Shown here: piece after piece, positions 53,689 to 61,993 of the stretch | Position numbering within the stretch: the stretch's first letter is position 1 | How the letters are laid out: every line of letters starts with the position of its first letter | Assembly: GCF_000970025.1 (NCBI RefSeq) | Contig: NZ_CP009528.1 | Location: 4,265,168 to 4,329,167, forward strand | Origin: Methanosarcina barkeri MS | Lineage (GTDB): Archaea > Halobacteriota > Methanosarcinia > Methanosarcinales > Methanosarcinaceae | Reading direction: 5' to 3' | Length of the DNA stretch: 64,000 bases | Position numbers and translations under genes: made by a program | Notes under the pieces: generated by a model | Seen by the model: the letters and a program-made list of their open reading frames with translations, nothing else | What the model was told of the DNA's origin: nothing | The model's database searches: none

Positions 53689-54243
53689 ATGTTTATTTTC
53701 GGACATGTTGGGATTACTCTGGGGGTCTTTTATCTCCTGAGCCGATTATTTTCAAAAAATAACTTCTGGGTAAAGGTTCCGTGGATTGCATTCGGAGCGC
53801 TCCTTCCAGACTTTATCGATAAACCTCTTGGCAGGATAATTCTTGCTGAAACCATAGGAAGCGGACGAATTTTTGCTCATACTCTACTTTTTGGCCTTCT
53901 GCTGGGCCTGGCAGGGTACTATCTCTATAGCCAGGGGAAACCTGAACTCCTGATTATTGCAGGAGCATCTTTTTGTCATATTTTTGAAGATCAGATATGG
54001 AACAGCCCTGAAGTATTTTTCTGGCCGCTTCTGGGCTGGGGGTTTCCGAAAGACACGATTTCGGCAAGTTTTATTGAGTATCTTATGATAATTCTTAGTA
54101 GATCATACAACCCCGGATTTACAGAAGTTTTTATCTCAGAAATCGTCGGACTGATTATAATTGTCCTTCTTACTGGCAAATATATTAGCGAAAAGAAAAA
54201 AGACAATTTGCAGTGTAAAAAAGAGAAAAAGTTAAACATTTAA
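53689..54243 (+). CDS. YdjM/DUF457-like membrane protein
   Basis: A 184-residue polytopic membrane protein (about five spans) of the metal-dependent-hydrolase-like YdjM family. Metal-site residues typical of the family are visible: FGHVGITLGV near the start, GALLPDFIDKPLG (about 38-50), FAHTLLFGL, and FCHIFEDQIWN. Ends in a lysine-rich cytoplasmic tail. It stands alone and converges on the large membrane-protein gene. Physiological role unknown; relatives are linked to envelope lipids or stress. Confidence 0.75.
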   Translation: MFIFGHVGITLGVFYLLSRLFSKNNFWVKVPWIAFGALLPDFIDKPLGRIILAETIGSGRIFAHTLLFGLLLGLAGYYLYSQGKPELLIIAGASFCHIFEDQIWNSPEVFFWPLLGWGFPKDTISASFIEYLMIILSRSYNPGFTEVFISEIVGLIIIVLLTGKYISEKKKDNLQCKKEKKLNI

Positions 54244-54264
54244 AAGAAAATACAAATATTCGAA

Positions 54265-54306
54265 AACTGGAAGTTACCTTCCTTAGAACTGGAAGTTACC
54301 TTCCTC
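54265..54306. repeat. 22-bp direct repeat between convergent genes
   Basis: AACTGGAAGTTACCTTCCT is present twice at a spacing of 22 bp (54265 and 54287). Each unit contains the inverted GGAAG/CTTCC, so the pair can form hairpins. It lies between two convergent genes and may help end both transcripts. Confidence 0.6.
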
Positions 54307-54340
54307 AGAGACCGGATCTCCAGACGAAACATAGGGGAGT

Positions 54341-56149
54341 TTACGAAACATATTCATAAATTTTGATATTAAGGGAATCATAGATCTTATATACAGGATC
54401 CGCAACCTGGGATTTGAGGGTGCCTCCACCTGTAGAAACTGATGTTTTATTGGATCCCTGCCCCCTGGTCCTCAAAGCCTCAGAATAAGTTGTTTCCGCA
54501 ATATAGAAAGTTTCATTTTCTGCTACTTTTTCTATAGAGATACCGCCTTCAGAATTATTTTTAGAGGTATAAAGAAGCTTTTGGGAAACATCATCAAGAT
54601 CAGTCCGACTCATATTGCTGCCAGGTATCTCAGGCTGGGTGATGATTTCATACTTATCTGTACAAGACATAACATATGGATAAGCTTCTCTCACACCAGA
54701 CAACCACTGAATCCCATCTGCCTCATTTTCCGAAATTGCTTCAGAAACTCCACCTGTATACGGCGAACTGAAACAGGTGAAGAATCCCAGTGTCCAGAGC
54801 AGACAAAGAACCAGCACTGCAGAGCCAAGGCCAAGAGTATACCCTTTTCGAAGGAAAATAATGTAAAGGGAATACCCCAACAAAGGAATCTGGGCAAAAA
54901 TAATGAAGCTCAAATTTGCAAACTTATCTGGAGGATAAGGAATGAAGGGGTTTAAAAGAAAAGCAAGCTCCAGGAAAAAGGTTACTATATAGAGAACCAG
55001 AAAACGGGGGTACCTGCGAACAAAATGCTGGCAAAACCTTTTACGATTCTGCCATACGATTACGGAATTGATCAGAATAAAAATCAAAGGAATATAGTAT
55101 TTGCCGTAGTAAAGATTCAAGAGATGCACAAACTCGAAAAATCCGTTTTCAGTTGATGGAAATGTGGAAAAACCTGCAGTCATTAGCATTTTAGTGCGCA
55201 GGATAAGATTTGAAATAGATACATCAAAGAACTGAAGAATATATTTCGCACAAAGCAGGAAACCTACCAAGATAAGTGACAGAACGGCAAATATAGATAT
55301 TTTTTTTCCTGCAGGGTGGGAGGCGTCAGAGAATAGAGAGTTGAGACTCAGGGTTTTACGGACAAATCCGAGCTTCGGTATTTTGCTCGAGAAGACAAGG
55401 GACAGGGAGAAACAGGCAAGATATGCAAAAATAAAGGGATGAGCTAAAGGAATCAATGGTATCATGAAAAGAAGGCAAACAGCCATTGCCCTGTTTTTAT
55501 CCGAAATTACTTTTCTCAGCACAAGAAGGTACAGAGGTATCAGGCAAAAACAAAGATAATAAGGAACTGATGAGGTCTGAAAATGGCCAAAATATGGAAT
55601 AAGCGAGGAGAGAAAAGCTGTTAAGACCAATTTTTCCCTGCTCATAAAGATCCGATAGAACAGGAACATTCCAGTAATAAACATTATTGAAAAAAATACT
55701 GGCAGGAAGTATGAAAGTGCCGATGTTTCCAGGCCTGAAACCTGAGCCAGGGCTGAAACGAGCAGAGGACCCGTGGGAGAAAGGTTGGAAAAGCCCGAAA
55801 GGTTACAAAATGAACCCTGTCCTGCAAGCCCGAGGTAAGAAAATTCCTCTCCCCTGCCTATTGAAACATAGCCAAGCATGTGAGGAGTTATCAGTACTGC
55901 AGTATGAACAAGAAACAGTATAAAAACTGCACTCATTTTTCGATATGCAAGAAGCAAAACGCAGGCTGAAACGTAACAAAGGAGCAGGGTAAGGTAAAAA
56001 TGAAAAGGAAGCTGTTCATAGATATCGACTGCATATCCTTCGGGCTGAATTCCCCTGAGAATAAAAAGACTATAAACTAGTAGTAATAGAGAAATTGAGG
56101 TTATAAGGTTTAATATGTTATTAGTAGTTTTAGACAATGTGTCCCCCAT
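54341..56149 (-). CDS. Large multi-span membrane protein (GT-C-like)
   Basis: A 602-residue protein with about 12 predicted membrane spans over residues 15-460 and an extracytoplasmic C-terminal part of about 140 residues. The first extracytoplasmic loop carries VDIYEQLPFHFYL, the place where GT-C glycosyltransferases usually have an acidic catalytic motif. Overall layout resembles GT-C type enzymes using lipid-linked sugars, but I recognise no definite family. The DNA in front of it, and the deacetylase and acetyltransferase genes downstream on the map, suggest surface polysaccharide or glycoprotein synthesis. Function is inferred from architecture and context only. Confidence 0.6.
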   Translation of the reverse strand: MGDTLSKTTNNILNLITSISLLLLVYSLFILRGIQPEGYAVDIYEQLPFHFYLTLLLCYVSACVLLLAYRKMSAVFILFLVHTAVLITPHMLGYVSIGRGEEFSYLGLAGQGSFCNLSGFSNLSPTGPLLVSALAQVSGLETSALSYFLPVFFSIMFITGMFLFYRIFMSREKLVLTAFLSSLIPYFGHFQTSSVPYYLCFCLIPLYLLVLRKVISDKNRAMAVCLLFMIPLIPLAHPFIFAYLACFSLSLVFSSKIPKLGFVRKTLSLNSLFSDASHPAGKKISIFAVLSLILVGFLLCAKYILQFFDVSISNLILRTKMLMTAGFSTFPSTENGFFEFVHLLNLYYGKYYIPLIFILINSVIVWQNRKRFCQHFVRRYPRFLVLYIVTFFLELAFLLNPFIPYPPDKFANLSFIIFAQIPLLGYSLYIIFLRKGYTLGLGSAVLVLCLLWTLGFFTCFSSPYTGGVSEAISENEADGIQWLSGVREAYPYVMSCTDKYEIITQPEIPGSNMSRTDLDDVSQKLLYTSKNNSEGGISIEKVAENETFYIAETTYSEALRTRGQGSNKTSVSTGGGTLKSQVADPVYKIYDSLNIKIYEYVS

Positions 56150-57217
56150 CCTTTTTGAAAATTGCAGAGTCCAGTTTCCGCACCTAACTATGATCTATTC
56201 CTGAAAACTTGGTTTCACTCTTAAAGAGGTTTTCTTTTACAGGCAGCACACAGGCCCAAAAACTTTCGATCCGAAGATTTTGTTTATTTAGTTCTCCTCT
56301 TTCGTATTCTTCCTATATTCAATCGGCCCAACAAATAATTAATGGTTGTGCCCTAAGTGAAGTTTGATATACCTGCCTTAACTTAATTAATGTTTTGATG
56401 GGTTAAAATTTTTCAATAATTAAAGGCTTTCGGGTACTATAAACTTATTCAGAGACTTTAGTGTTTCTGTCACAGGTAACTCACAGTATATTAATTATAT
56501 CCTTCTTGAGTACAAATCCTGCTAATACTATATGCAGTTTTAGCCTTACGAAGTGAACATCATTTATAGATTTATTTGTTATTTCTGCCAGCACTGCATG
56601 CCCCAAATCCAGCACTACATGCCCCAAATTAATCTTTCAGAAGAAAGCATTCGTTTAGATCAGAATAATTAAGGTTTCCCCTGAGAAGTAGATGGAACGA
56701 GGGAATACATGGATAGATATGCTGTAAAATCGTATAAATTAGGTACAATTAGAATCTAGTTAAATGAGCAAATAAGAGTTACGATATAAATATTTATCTT
56801 ATATAATTAATATGCGGCGTTGATAATTCTTTATTATATGTTTATTTTTTTATATGTTTATTTTTTTATATGTTTATTTTTTTATATGTTTATTTTTTTA
56901 TATGTTTATTTTTTTATATGTTTATTTTTTATTATACTTATTATTATACTCGTTGCTATGTATTCTTCTGCAATATTATTAACTTATTGTCCTTTAGATT
57001 GCACATCTACCAGGATAGATATACAGAAGAAAAGCTAGGAGTTAAGAAAAAAATCAGTTTGGCAAATACTTCGATCACTGTAAAAGCATATTGTGGATTC
57101 AAAGCGACAACTAGGACTAGAGGAGTAAATAAGACATAATAGGATATGGTTTAAAAATTTAGACTTATCAAGACCACGTTCAAATTTTCAGTTAGATATA
57201 GAAAACCTTTCTAAAGG
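56150..57217. other. 1.07-kb gene-poor region with a 16-bp minisatellite
   Basis: No convincing gene. Six perfect units of ATATGTTTATTTTTTT occupy 56836-56931; the short open frames over it (encoding FFICLFF-type repeats) are repeat artefacts. ACTACATGCCCCAAATCCAG-like duplication (GCACTACATGCCCCAAAT) occurs near 56592 and 56613. It contains the promoter of the large membrane protein at its left end. Confidence 0.75.
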
Positions 57218-58114
57218 CTATATTTCGGGGTAATCCCTCAGGCACACTTTTTTAACATCATTAAGAGCTTTCAGAATATGACGAATTCTGCGTTCTACAA
57301 GCTTTCCTTTCATACACCAGTAAAATGGCCTGTTGTTCCCTACTGAAGGAAATTTAGTACAGGAAATATCAATTGGGTGGAAATAAAAGATAGTATGTCC
57401 TCTTTTCAAACTCTGGATAAGCCCATTCAATACCAGAGGAGCTCCAAGAAAGCGGAGTATCGGGCCTCCTGAAGCTGGAATTTTAAGTACATTCTGATAA
57501 TATGCCCAGGGAAACTCAATAAAATTTCTATCGCCGCCTACCTCAAGCCCGTTCTTTAAAGGGTAGTAAGGAAAAGATGAGACTGTCTTAAGGAACGAAT
57601 CTGTTTTATTATAAAGAGAATTTACGGAAACTGAGGAATCATATTTGAACCCGATGTTTTCAAGTGAATCCAACATCCAACCACCTACAAAAGCATTTGG
57701 TGCCCTGTAACCTGCTACTCTCTCTCCACTAACTTTTTCAAGAATTCTTTTCGCAAGAAATGTTTTCTGTTCGAATTCCTCGTTACTCATTAATCGTTCC
57801 TTTGTCTCAGGATTGATTTTGCAGGCGTGATGCAGGCCATGACATGCAATTTCATGCCCTTTTTCCGCAATTGACTCGACAAGTCCAGGATAATGTTCTA
57901 CAATATCCGCAACTACAAAGAAAGTAGCAGTTACGTTGAACTCATCGAGAATATCCAATGCCCGTTTTGTAGGTTCAGTAAGGTAATCGTACCTACCGTC
58001 CCATTGTTCAAAAAACTCATTCACAGTCCTGTAAACAGCGTAAGGAGAACTGCAGACTGAAGGAATATGGTACCAATCTTCAAGATCCACTGTAACTGAA
58101 AAACTCCCCCTCAT
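57218..58114 (-). CDS. Polysaccharide deacetylase (NodB fold, DUF3473-like C-terminus)
   Basis: Metal-dependent enzyme removing acetyl (or similar) groups from amino sugars of an exopolysaccharide. The metal and catalytic motifs are present: VDLEDWYHIP near the start (catalytic/metal Asp) and CHGLHHACK (HxxxH) at about residues 96-104, then RAPNAFVG and a late IFYFHPID. The C-terminal PFYWCMKGKLVERRI region matches the extension in XrtA-linked deacetylases. The ATG at 58114 (MRGSFSVTVDLEDW) is preferred to 58135, with GGGGTC upstream. No signal peptide is seen, so it may act in the cytoplasm on a precursor. Likely part of a surface polysaccharide (methanochondroitin-like) pathway. Confidence 0.85.
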   Translation of the reverse strand: MRGSFSVTVDLEDWYHIPSVCSSPYAVYRTVNEFFEQWDGRYDYLTEPTKRALDILDEFNVTATFFVVADIVEHYPGLVESIAEKGHEIACHGLHHACKINPETKERLMSNEEFEQKTFLAKRILEKVSGERVAGYRAPNAFVGGWMLDSLENIGFKYDSSVSVNSLYNKTDSFLKTVSSFPYYPLKNGLEVGGDRNFIEFPWAYYQNVLKIPASGGPILRFLGAPLVLNGLIQSLKRGHTIFYFHPIDISCTKFPSVGNNRPFYWCMKGKLVERRIRHILKALNDVKKVCLRDYPEI

Positions 58115-58135
58115 AAGACCCCGCCGCGCGACCAA

Positions 58136-58984
58136 ATGCGCTTATAATGACATAACAAATTTCTGACTTATAGTGAAATTACATGCGAATAGAAGTAAAT
58201 GAGAAGCCTACTTTGTAAAAATTGTGATGCTTATAAAAGGGCAACAAGAGTATAAAAAAATTTTTGATGATTTAATTGAAATAAAAAGTTGGAAATAATC
58301 TTGAGAAGTATTTTTATATTTAACACTGAAAATTTAATTAAGAGTCCAAAAGGACAGATGGATATAAATATAGGATCAATAGACAAATTTTTATTTTGAG
58401 AACCTGGAGAGACTGATAAAATTTAATTTGATATTATTTATATCTCATAATAAATTACTCGAAAATGCAGGAATCTTTTATAGTATGTCCGAGCCACGCC
58501 CGAATCCTACAGAATAAGTTGCAGTGTGATATCTGACACTAAAGGAACTATAAAAGTTGAAACCGAGATAAGTGTTACTATTTTGCAGGAAGATTGAAGA
58601 AACAGCTAAGAATACATTGCCCGAATCTAATTTCTTTACATATAAAGAATAAGTTTACTGTATAAATTTATTAACTAGTGATCATTGCTTAAAAATTGTA
58701 GGATCAAAGTTCATTAGCGCACCTCGCTGCAAGTAATGGAGTATTCAACTGAAATAAACTTCTTGTATACTGCCGTAATTAATAGATCTTGTTTTGTATG
58801 TTTTCCAGAAGCTTTAGAGGCTTTAAGAAAAAGAAGCTGGTAAAGTTTTACATTGGTTAACCATACAGTCTACGAGATCAAAAAGAAATATTAATCTATA
58901 TGCTAAAATTTAACTGATAATATTCTCTGAAGATAGCTTTTTTCATGCCTTGAGAGTTGAGACTAAAAAAGTATAGGAATAAGA
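58136..58984. other. Intergenic region, no gene seen
   Basis: About 850 bp, AT-rich, with many stops in all frames. It should hold promoters for the divergent deacetylase and beta-helix genes; TTATAAAAGGG near 58233 and TTTTATATTT near 58312 are AT-box candidates. Nothing else was recognised. Confidence 0.45.
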
Positions 58985-59060
58985 ATGAATGGAAAAAGTC
59001 TGAGACATCGATGGCAAAAAAAGAAAAAAAAACGTATTCTACTTTACAATTTTAGTTTTT
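58985..59060 (+). other. Out-of-frame start and signal peptide of the first beta-helix gene
   Basis: The ATG at 58985 encodes MNGKSLRHRWQKKKKK, matching the MNGK start of the paralogue at 61994, but the frame is one base off from the downstream ORF and stops at 59102. A run of nine A (59024-59032) after a run of seven A (59016-59022) lies between. Losing one A would join the ATG to KNVFYFTILVFLIALGTTA, a good signal peptide that continues into the 59061 ORF. Confidence 0.75.
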
Positions 59061-60599
59061 TTGATCGCATTAGGGACAACCGCTCTTTCCACAACATCGC
59101 CTAGTATAACTGTTTATGTTTCTGCCGACGGAAGAGGGAATTTTAATTGCGACGGAAGTAATGACCAGATAGAAATAAACAAAGCTTTCACATATGTTGC
59201 AGAAAATCCTCAGTTCACAACCGTTTATCTGAAGGGCCCCAATACATACATCATCTCGGACAGTATTTTACTTGGAAACAACACTATTCTGGCAGGAGAT
59301 TCTACAGCCGTAATCAAACTTGAAGATAAAGCAGGCTGGTCAAGGAATAAACCCCTAATTACGCAGATGAACAGTTTTGGAAATCAGAATATCACTATAA
59401 AAGGATTCGAAATCAACGGGAATCATGACAAGAACAAAGAAAAAAAGAGAGGAGAGGGATATTACAATCAGATTTGTTTCTCTAATTCCAGCAATATTCA
59501 GGTTCACTCTATGTACATGCATGACGGGCATGGAGATGGGCTGAAGATAGAGAGAAGCTCTAATATTCAATTTTACGATAACCAAGTATATAAACTGGGG
59601 CATGATGATCTTTTTGCCACCGATTGCCTGAACGTTGAAGCCTGGAATAATACAATAACCTGCAGGACTAACAGCGGTTTTAGAGTATGGAACTCAAACC
59701 ATGTAAAATTCCATGATAATGTAATAGATTCCTTTTACCACTGGAGTGCAGGCGGCTCTGGAATTCAGATTGAGAAAACAACAGGCGTAATGAATGACAT
59801 AGAGGTGTATAATAATACTATTCATAACACCTATGGACCCGGGATATGGCTGTTAGGCTATGGTAATTCTTACCCCAGGGAAGAGGCAGAGAATGTACAT
59901 ATTCATCACAATATTTTCTATAGCACCGGCACTAACCCAAACATAGATTGGGTAGGTGGTATAGTAACAAGTGGATTTTACAATACCCTTGTTGAGAATA
60001 ATGTATTTGATGATACGTATCATGCTGCAATTGTCCATATGTATCCTACAGATGCTTCTACCGATCTTTCACCCAAAGATACAGGATATACCACAATTAT
60101 CCGCAATAATATTATTGTAAACACGCTGCAACGTAAGAAAGGCCCTGACGGAACGGGATACGCAGTGATTAATTCTCTGCCTGAAACGCATTCCTTTGTG
60201 CTTGAAAACAACTGCCTTTACAATAACTCCGCAGGAAACTACAATAACGCCAGCTCGACAAGCAACATCTGTGTAGACCCTCACTTTGCAAACGAGAAAA
60301 ATCACGATTATCATCTGAAATCAACAGGTGGAAGATTGAATGGAAAAACGTGGGTAAAGGATACTGTAAGTTCTCCATGTATCGATGCCGCTTATCCGGA
60401 CTCTGACTATTCAAAGGAGCCAGGAAATAGTGGAAATAGGACCAACATAGGCAGGTATGGAAATACTGAATGGGCTTCTATCTCAGGAAATAGGCTCGGG
60501 TATGTTGTATGGTGGAACCAGCTATTTTCACCAGAATGGAAAACTTTCAGACTGCTACTGAAGATGTTTTTCTTATTCTGCTTTAATGTGTTATATTAA
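59061..60599 (+). CDS. Exported parallel-beta-helix protein, disaggregatase-like (frameshifted start)
   Basis: A cell-surface right-handed parallel beta-helix protein. Many short strands with Asn ladders, for example FYDNQVYKLGHDDLF and VENNVFDDTYHAAIV, follow an N-terminal YVSADGRGNFNCDGSNDQI start shared with the paralogue at 61994. The ORF begins at TTG 59061 inside a signal peptide; the real start is probably the ATG at 58985, one base out of frame (see separate entry). It ends with the usual family closing region (GNRTNIGRYGNTEWAS) and then an unrelated hydrophobic tail, with no DNRLRE domain. It probably acts on or binds the outer polysaccharide. It is either phase-variable or disrupted. 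Confidence 0.72.
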   Translation: MIALGTTALSTTSPSITVYVSADGRGNFNCDGSNDQIEINKAFTYVAENPQFTTVYLKGPNTYIISDSILLGNNTILAGDSTAVIKLEDKAGWSRNKPLITQMNSFGNQNITIKGFEINGNHDKNKEKKRGEGYYNQICFSNSSNIQVHSMYMHDGHGDGLKIERSSNIQFYDNQVYKLGHDDLFATDCLNVEAWNNTITCRTNSGFRVWNSNHVKFHDNVIDSFYHWSAGGSGIQIEKTTGVMNDIEVYNNTIHNTYGPGIWLLGYGNSYPREEAENVHIHHNIFYSTGTNPNIDWVGGIVTSGFYNTLVENNVFDDTYHAAIVHMYPTDASTDLSPKDTGYTTIIRNNIIVNTLQRKKGPDGTGYAVINSLPETHSFVLENNCLYNNSAGNYNNASSTSNICVDPHFANEKNHDYHLKSTGGRLNGKTWVKDTVSSPCIDAAYPDSDYSKEPGNSGNRTNIGRYGNTEWASISGNRLGYVVWWNQLFSPEWKTFRLLLKMFFLFCFNVLY

Positions 60600-60760
60600 A
60601 GCTTCCTTAGCTTATTTTAGTAGCAGAATATTTAGCTAATTAGAAAAAACAGGATTTTATTTTAGTAGCAGAATATTTAGCTAATTAAAAAAACAGGACT
60701 AAACAATATATAATATTACCTGAACGTGATGTTCATTTACGGAGTGTTCACTTATTAGAA
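60600..60760. repeat. 45-bp tandem duplication
   Basis: A 43-bp segment starting TTATTTTAGTAGCAGAATAT occurs at 60612 and 60657 with one substitution and one base of length difference. The first copy begins 12 bp after the beta-helix gene stop. Confidence 0.85.
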
Positions 60761-61345
60761 TCAGGGATTATTTTTTGCAATTTGCGTAGCTGCAACTATA
60801 ATACCATCTGATCCTTTAGTGCTTATTTTTTCGGCAGGGATACCTGCAATCGAGATACCTTTTTCATAAAACGATTTATTTACGACCGAGTTTGCCCCAA
60901 TCGCTATATCGTCGGCAATTACGATATTTCCAAAAATTTTGGCACCAGGCCCGATATATACATTATTTCCAATTTGTGGGGCTGAAACTTCAGCCCGGCT
61001 AGATCCTATATTAGTACAGGCATGTATTCTGCAGTTTTCTCCAACCCTGGTATTTTTGTTTATAATGATAGTTCCTCTATGGGCGATACACAATCCTGGA
61101 CCAAAGACATTTATTGGGATACTGAACCCTAGATGGACACTCATCGTGTAGAACCTGAATAATAAGTATTTGAGATATAACTTGGAAATTAGAGATTTCT
61201 TGCAGTTGTTAAAGTACTCAGTTTTTCGTAGTAATCTCTGAAATTTCCATATATCGTCACCAATTAGTCTAGGGCTTCTACAGTGTTTACCTAAAGAAAA
61301 CTTGTCTGCTCTGACATAGAAATCGTAATCTGCTTTTGATTTAAT
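60761..61345 (-). CDS. Serine-acetyltransferase-like hexapeptide protein, start codon lost or ATT
   Basis: Left-handed beta-helix acyltransferase related to CysE/WcaB. Hexapeptide repeats cover the C-terminal half: IIINKNTRVGENCRIHACTN (interrupted), GNNVYIGPGAKIFGNIVIAD and ADDIAIGANSVVNKSF. The first in-frame ATG is at 61144 and would cut off the N-terminal helical domain. The frame stays open upstream to 61409 and encodes a good family N-terminus: KSKADYDFYVRADKFSLG, then SPRLIGDDIWKFQRLLRKTE. The codon where relatives start is ATT (61345), with AGGGGT 9 nt upstream (61355-61360). So initiation is at ATT, or a point mutation has removed the ATG. It probably acetylates a sugar or serine in surface polysaccharide synthesis. 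Confidence 0.72.
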   Translation of the reverse strand: MKSKADYDFYVRADKFSLGKHCRSPRLIGDDIWKFQRLLRKTEYFNNCKKSLISKLYLKYLLFRFYTMSVHLGFSIPINVFGPGLCIAHRGTIIINKNTRVGENCRIHACTNIGSSRAEVSAPQIGNNVYIGPGAKIFGNIVIADDIAIGANSVVNKSFYEKGISIAGIPAEKISTKGSDGIIVAATQIAKNNP

Positions 61346-61993
61346 AATAACTATACCCCTGTACTTACTTTTGCAGAATTTAGAAGTTTCGATATATCCT
61401 AGAATCTGCTAAGTTTAACTTCCCAAACACCCTGACGTGAAATATAGGCAAACCGATAAACCCTATGGATTAAAGAGATTTACGAGCTCAGAAGCCTAAT
61501 ACATACAACCGTAGACAATTCAGTTAATTATGGCAAGGATTTATATAAAAATTAGAGTAAGAGTGCTTCTTATAAAGATTACTTATTAATGGTTAGTTAG
61601 TTTTACTCCAACATTAAAGTGAAAATTAACAAGCTAATTTTTAAATTAGAGTTGACCTCAAAACTCAAAATTACATCTCATAATCCACATTCTGAAAAAT
61701 CGATCGAGTTTTTTATCGTGGGAAATAGTTCTGAATATCCTATCAATTTGGAAATAAAATTGATTTTGGGATGAGCTCATTCAAGAAATTAAAATCAAAT
61801 AAATTTTAAAAATTTAGACTTCCCATGAGTTTACTTTAATTTTCAAAGTTAAGATGTACTTCTTAGAACTCTAGTCATGGAATTTAAACAACAGGAAGAA
61901 TGCAAATATTTTCAAGGAGGTTTTAGTTACAGTTTTGAAAAGATAAATTTTTTAATATTGAGGAATTATAGTTCAATGTATTGGGGATTTGAG
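61346..61993. promoter_or_regulatory. Intergenic region upstream of the second beta-helix gene
   Basis: About 650 bp without a gene. AT-rich; possible TATA-like stretches near 61549-61560 (TTTATATAAAAA). GATTTGAG precedes the ATG at 61994; no strong ribosome site. Nothing else recognised. Confidence 0.4.

Noticed and set aside
56820-57139. Two open frames over the 16-bp minisatellite
   Set aside because: Translation is a repeat artefact (FFICLFF-type) with no ribosome site.
59061-60599. First beta-helix gene as truncated at its 3' end by the 45-bp duplication
   Set aside because: The duplication starts after the stop codon, and the family's usual closing region is present before the odd hydrophobic tail.
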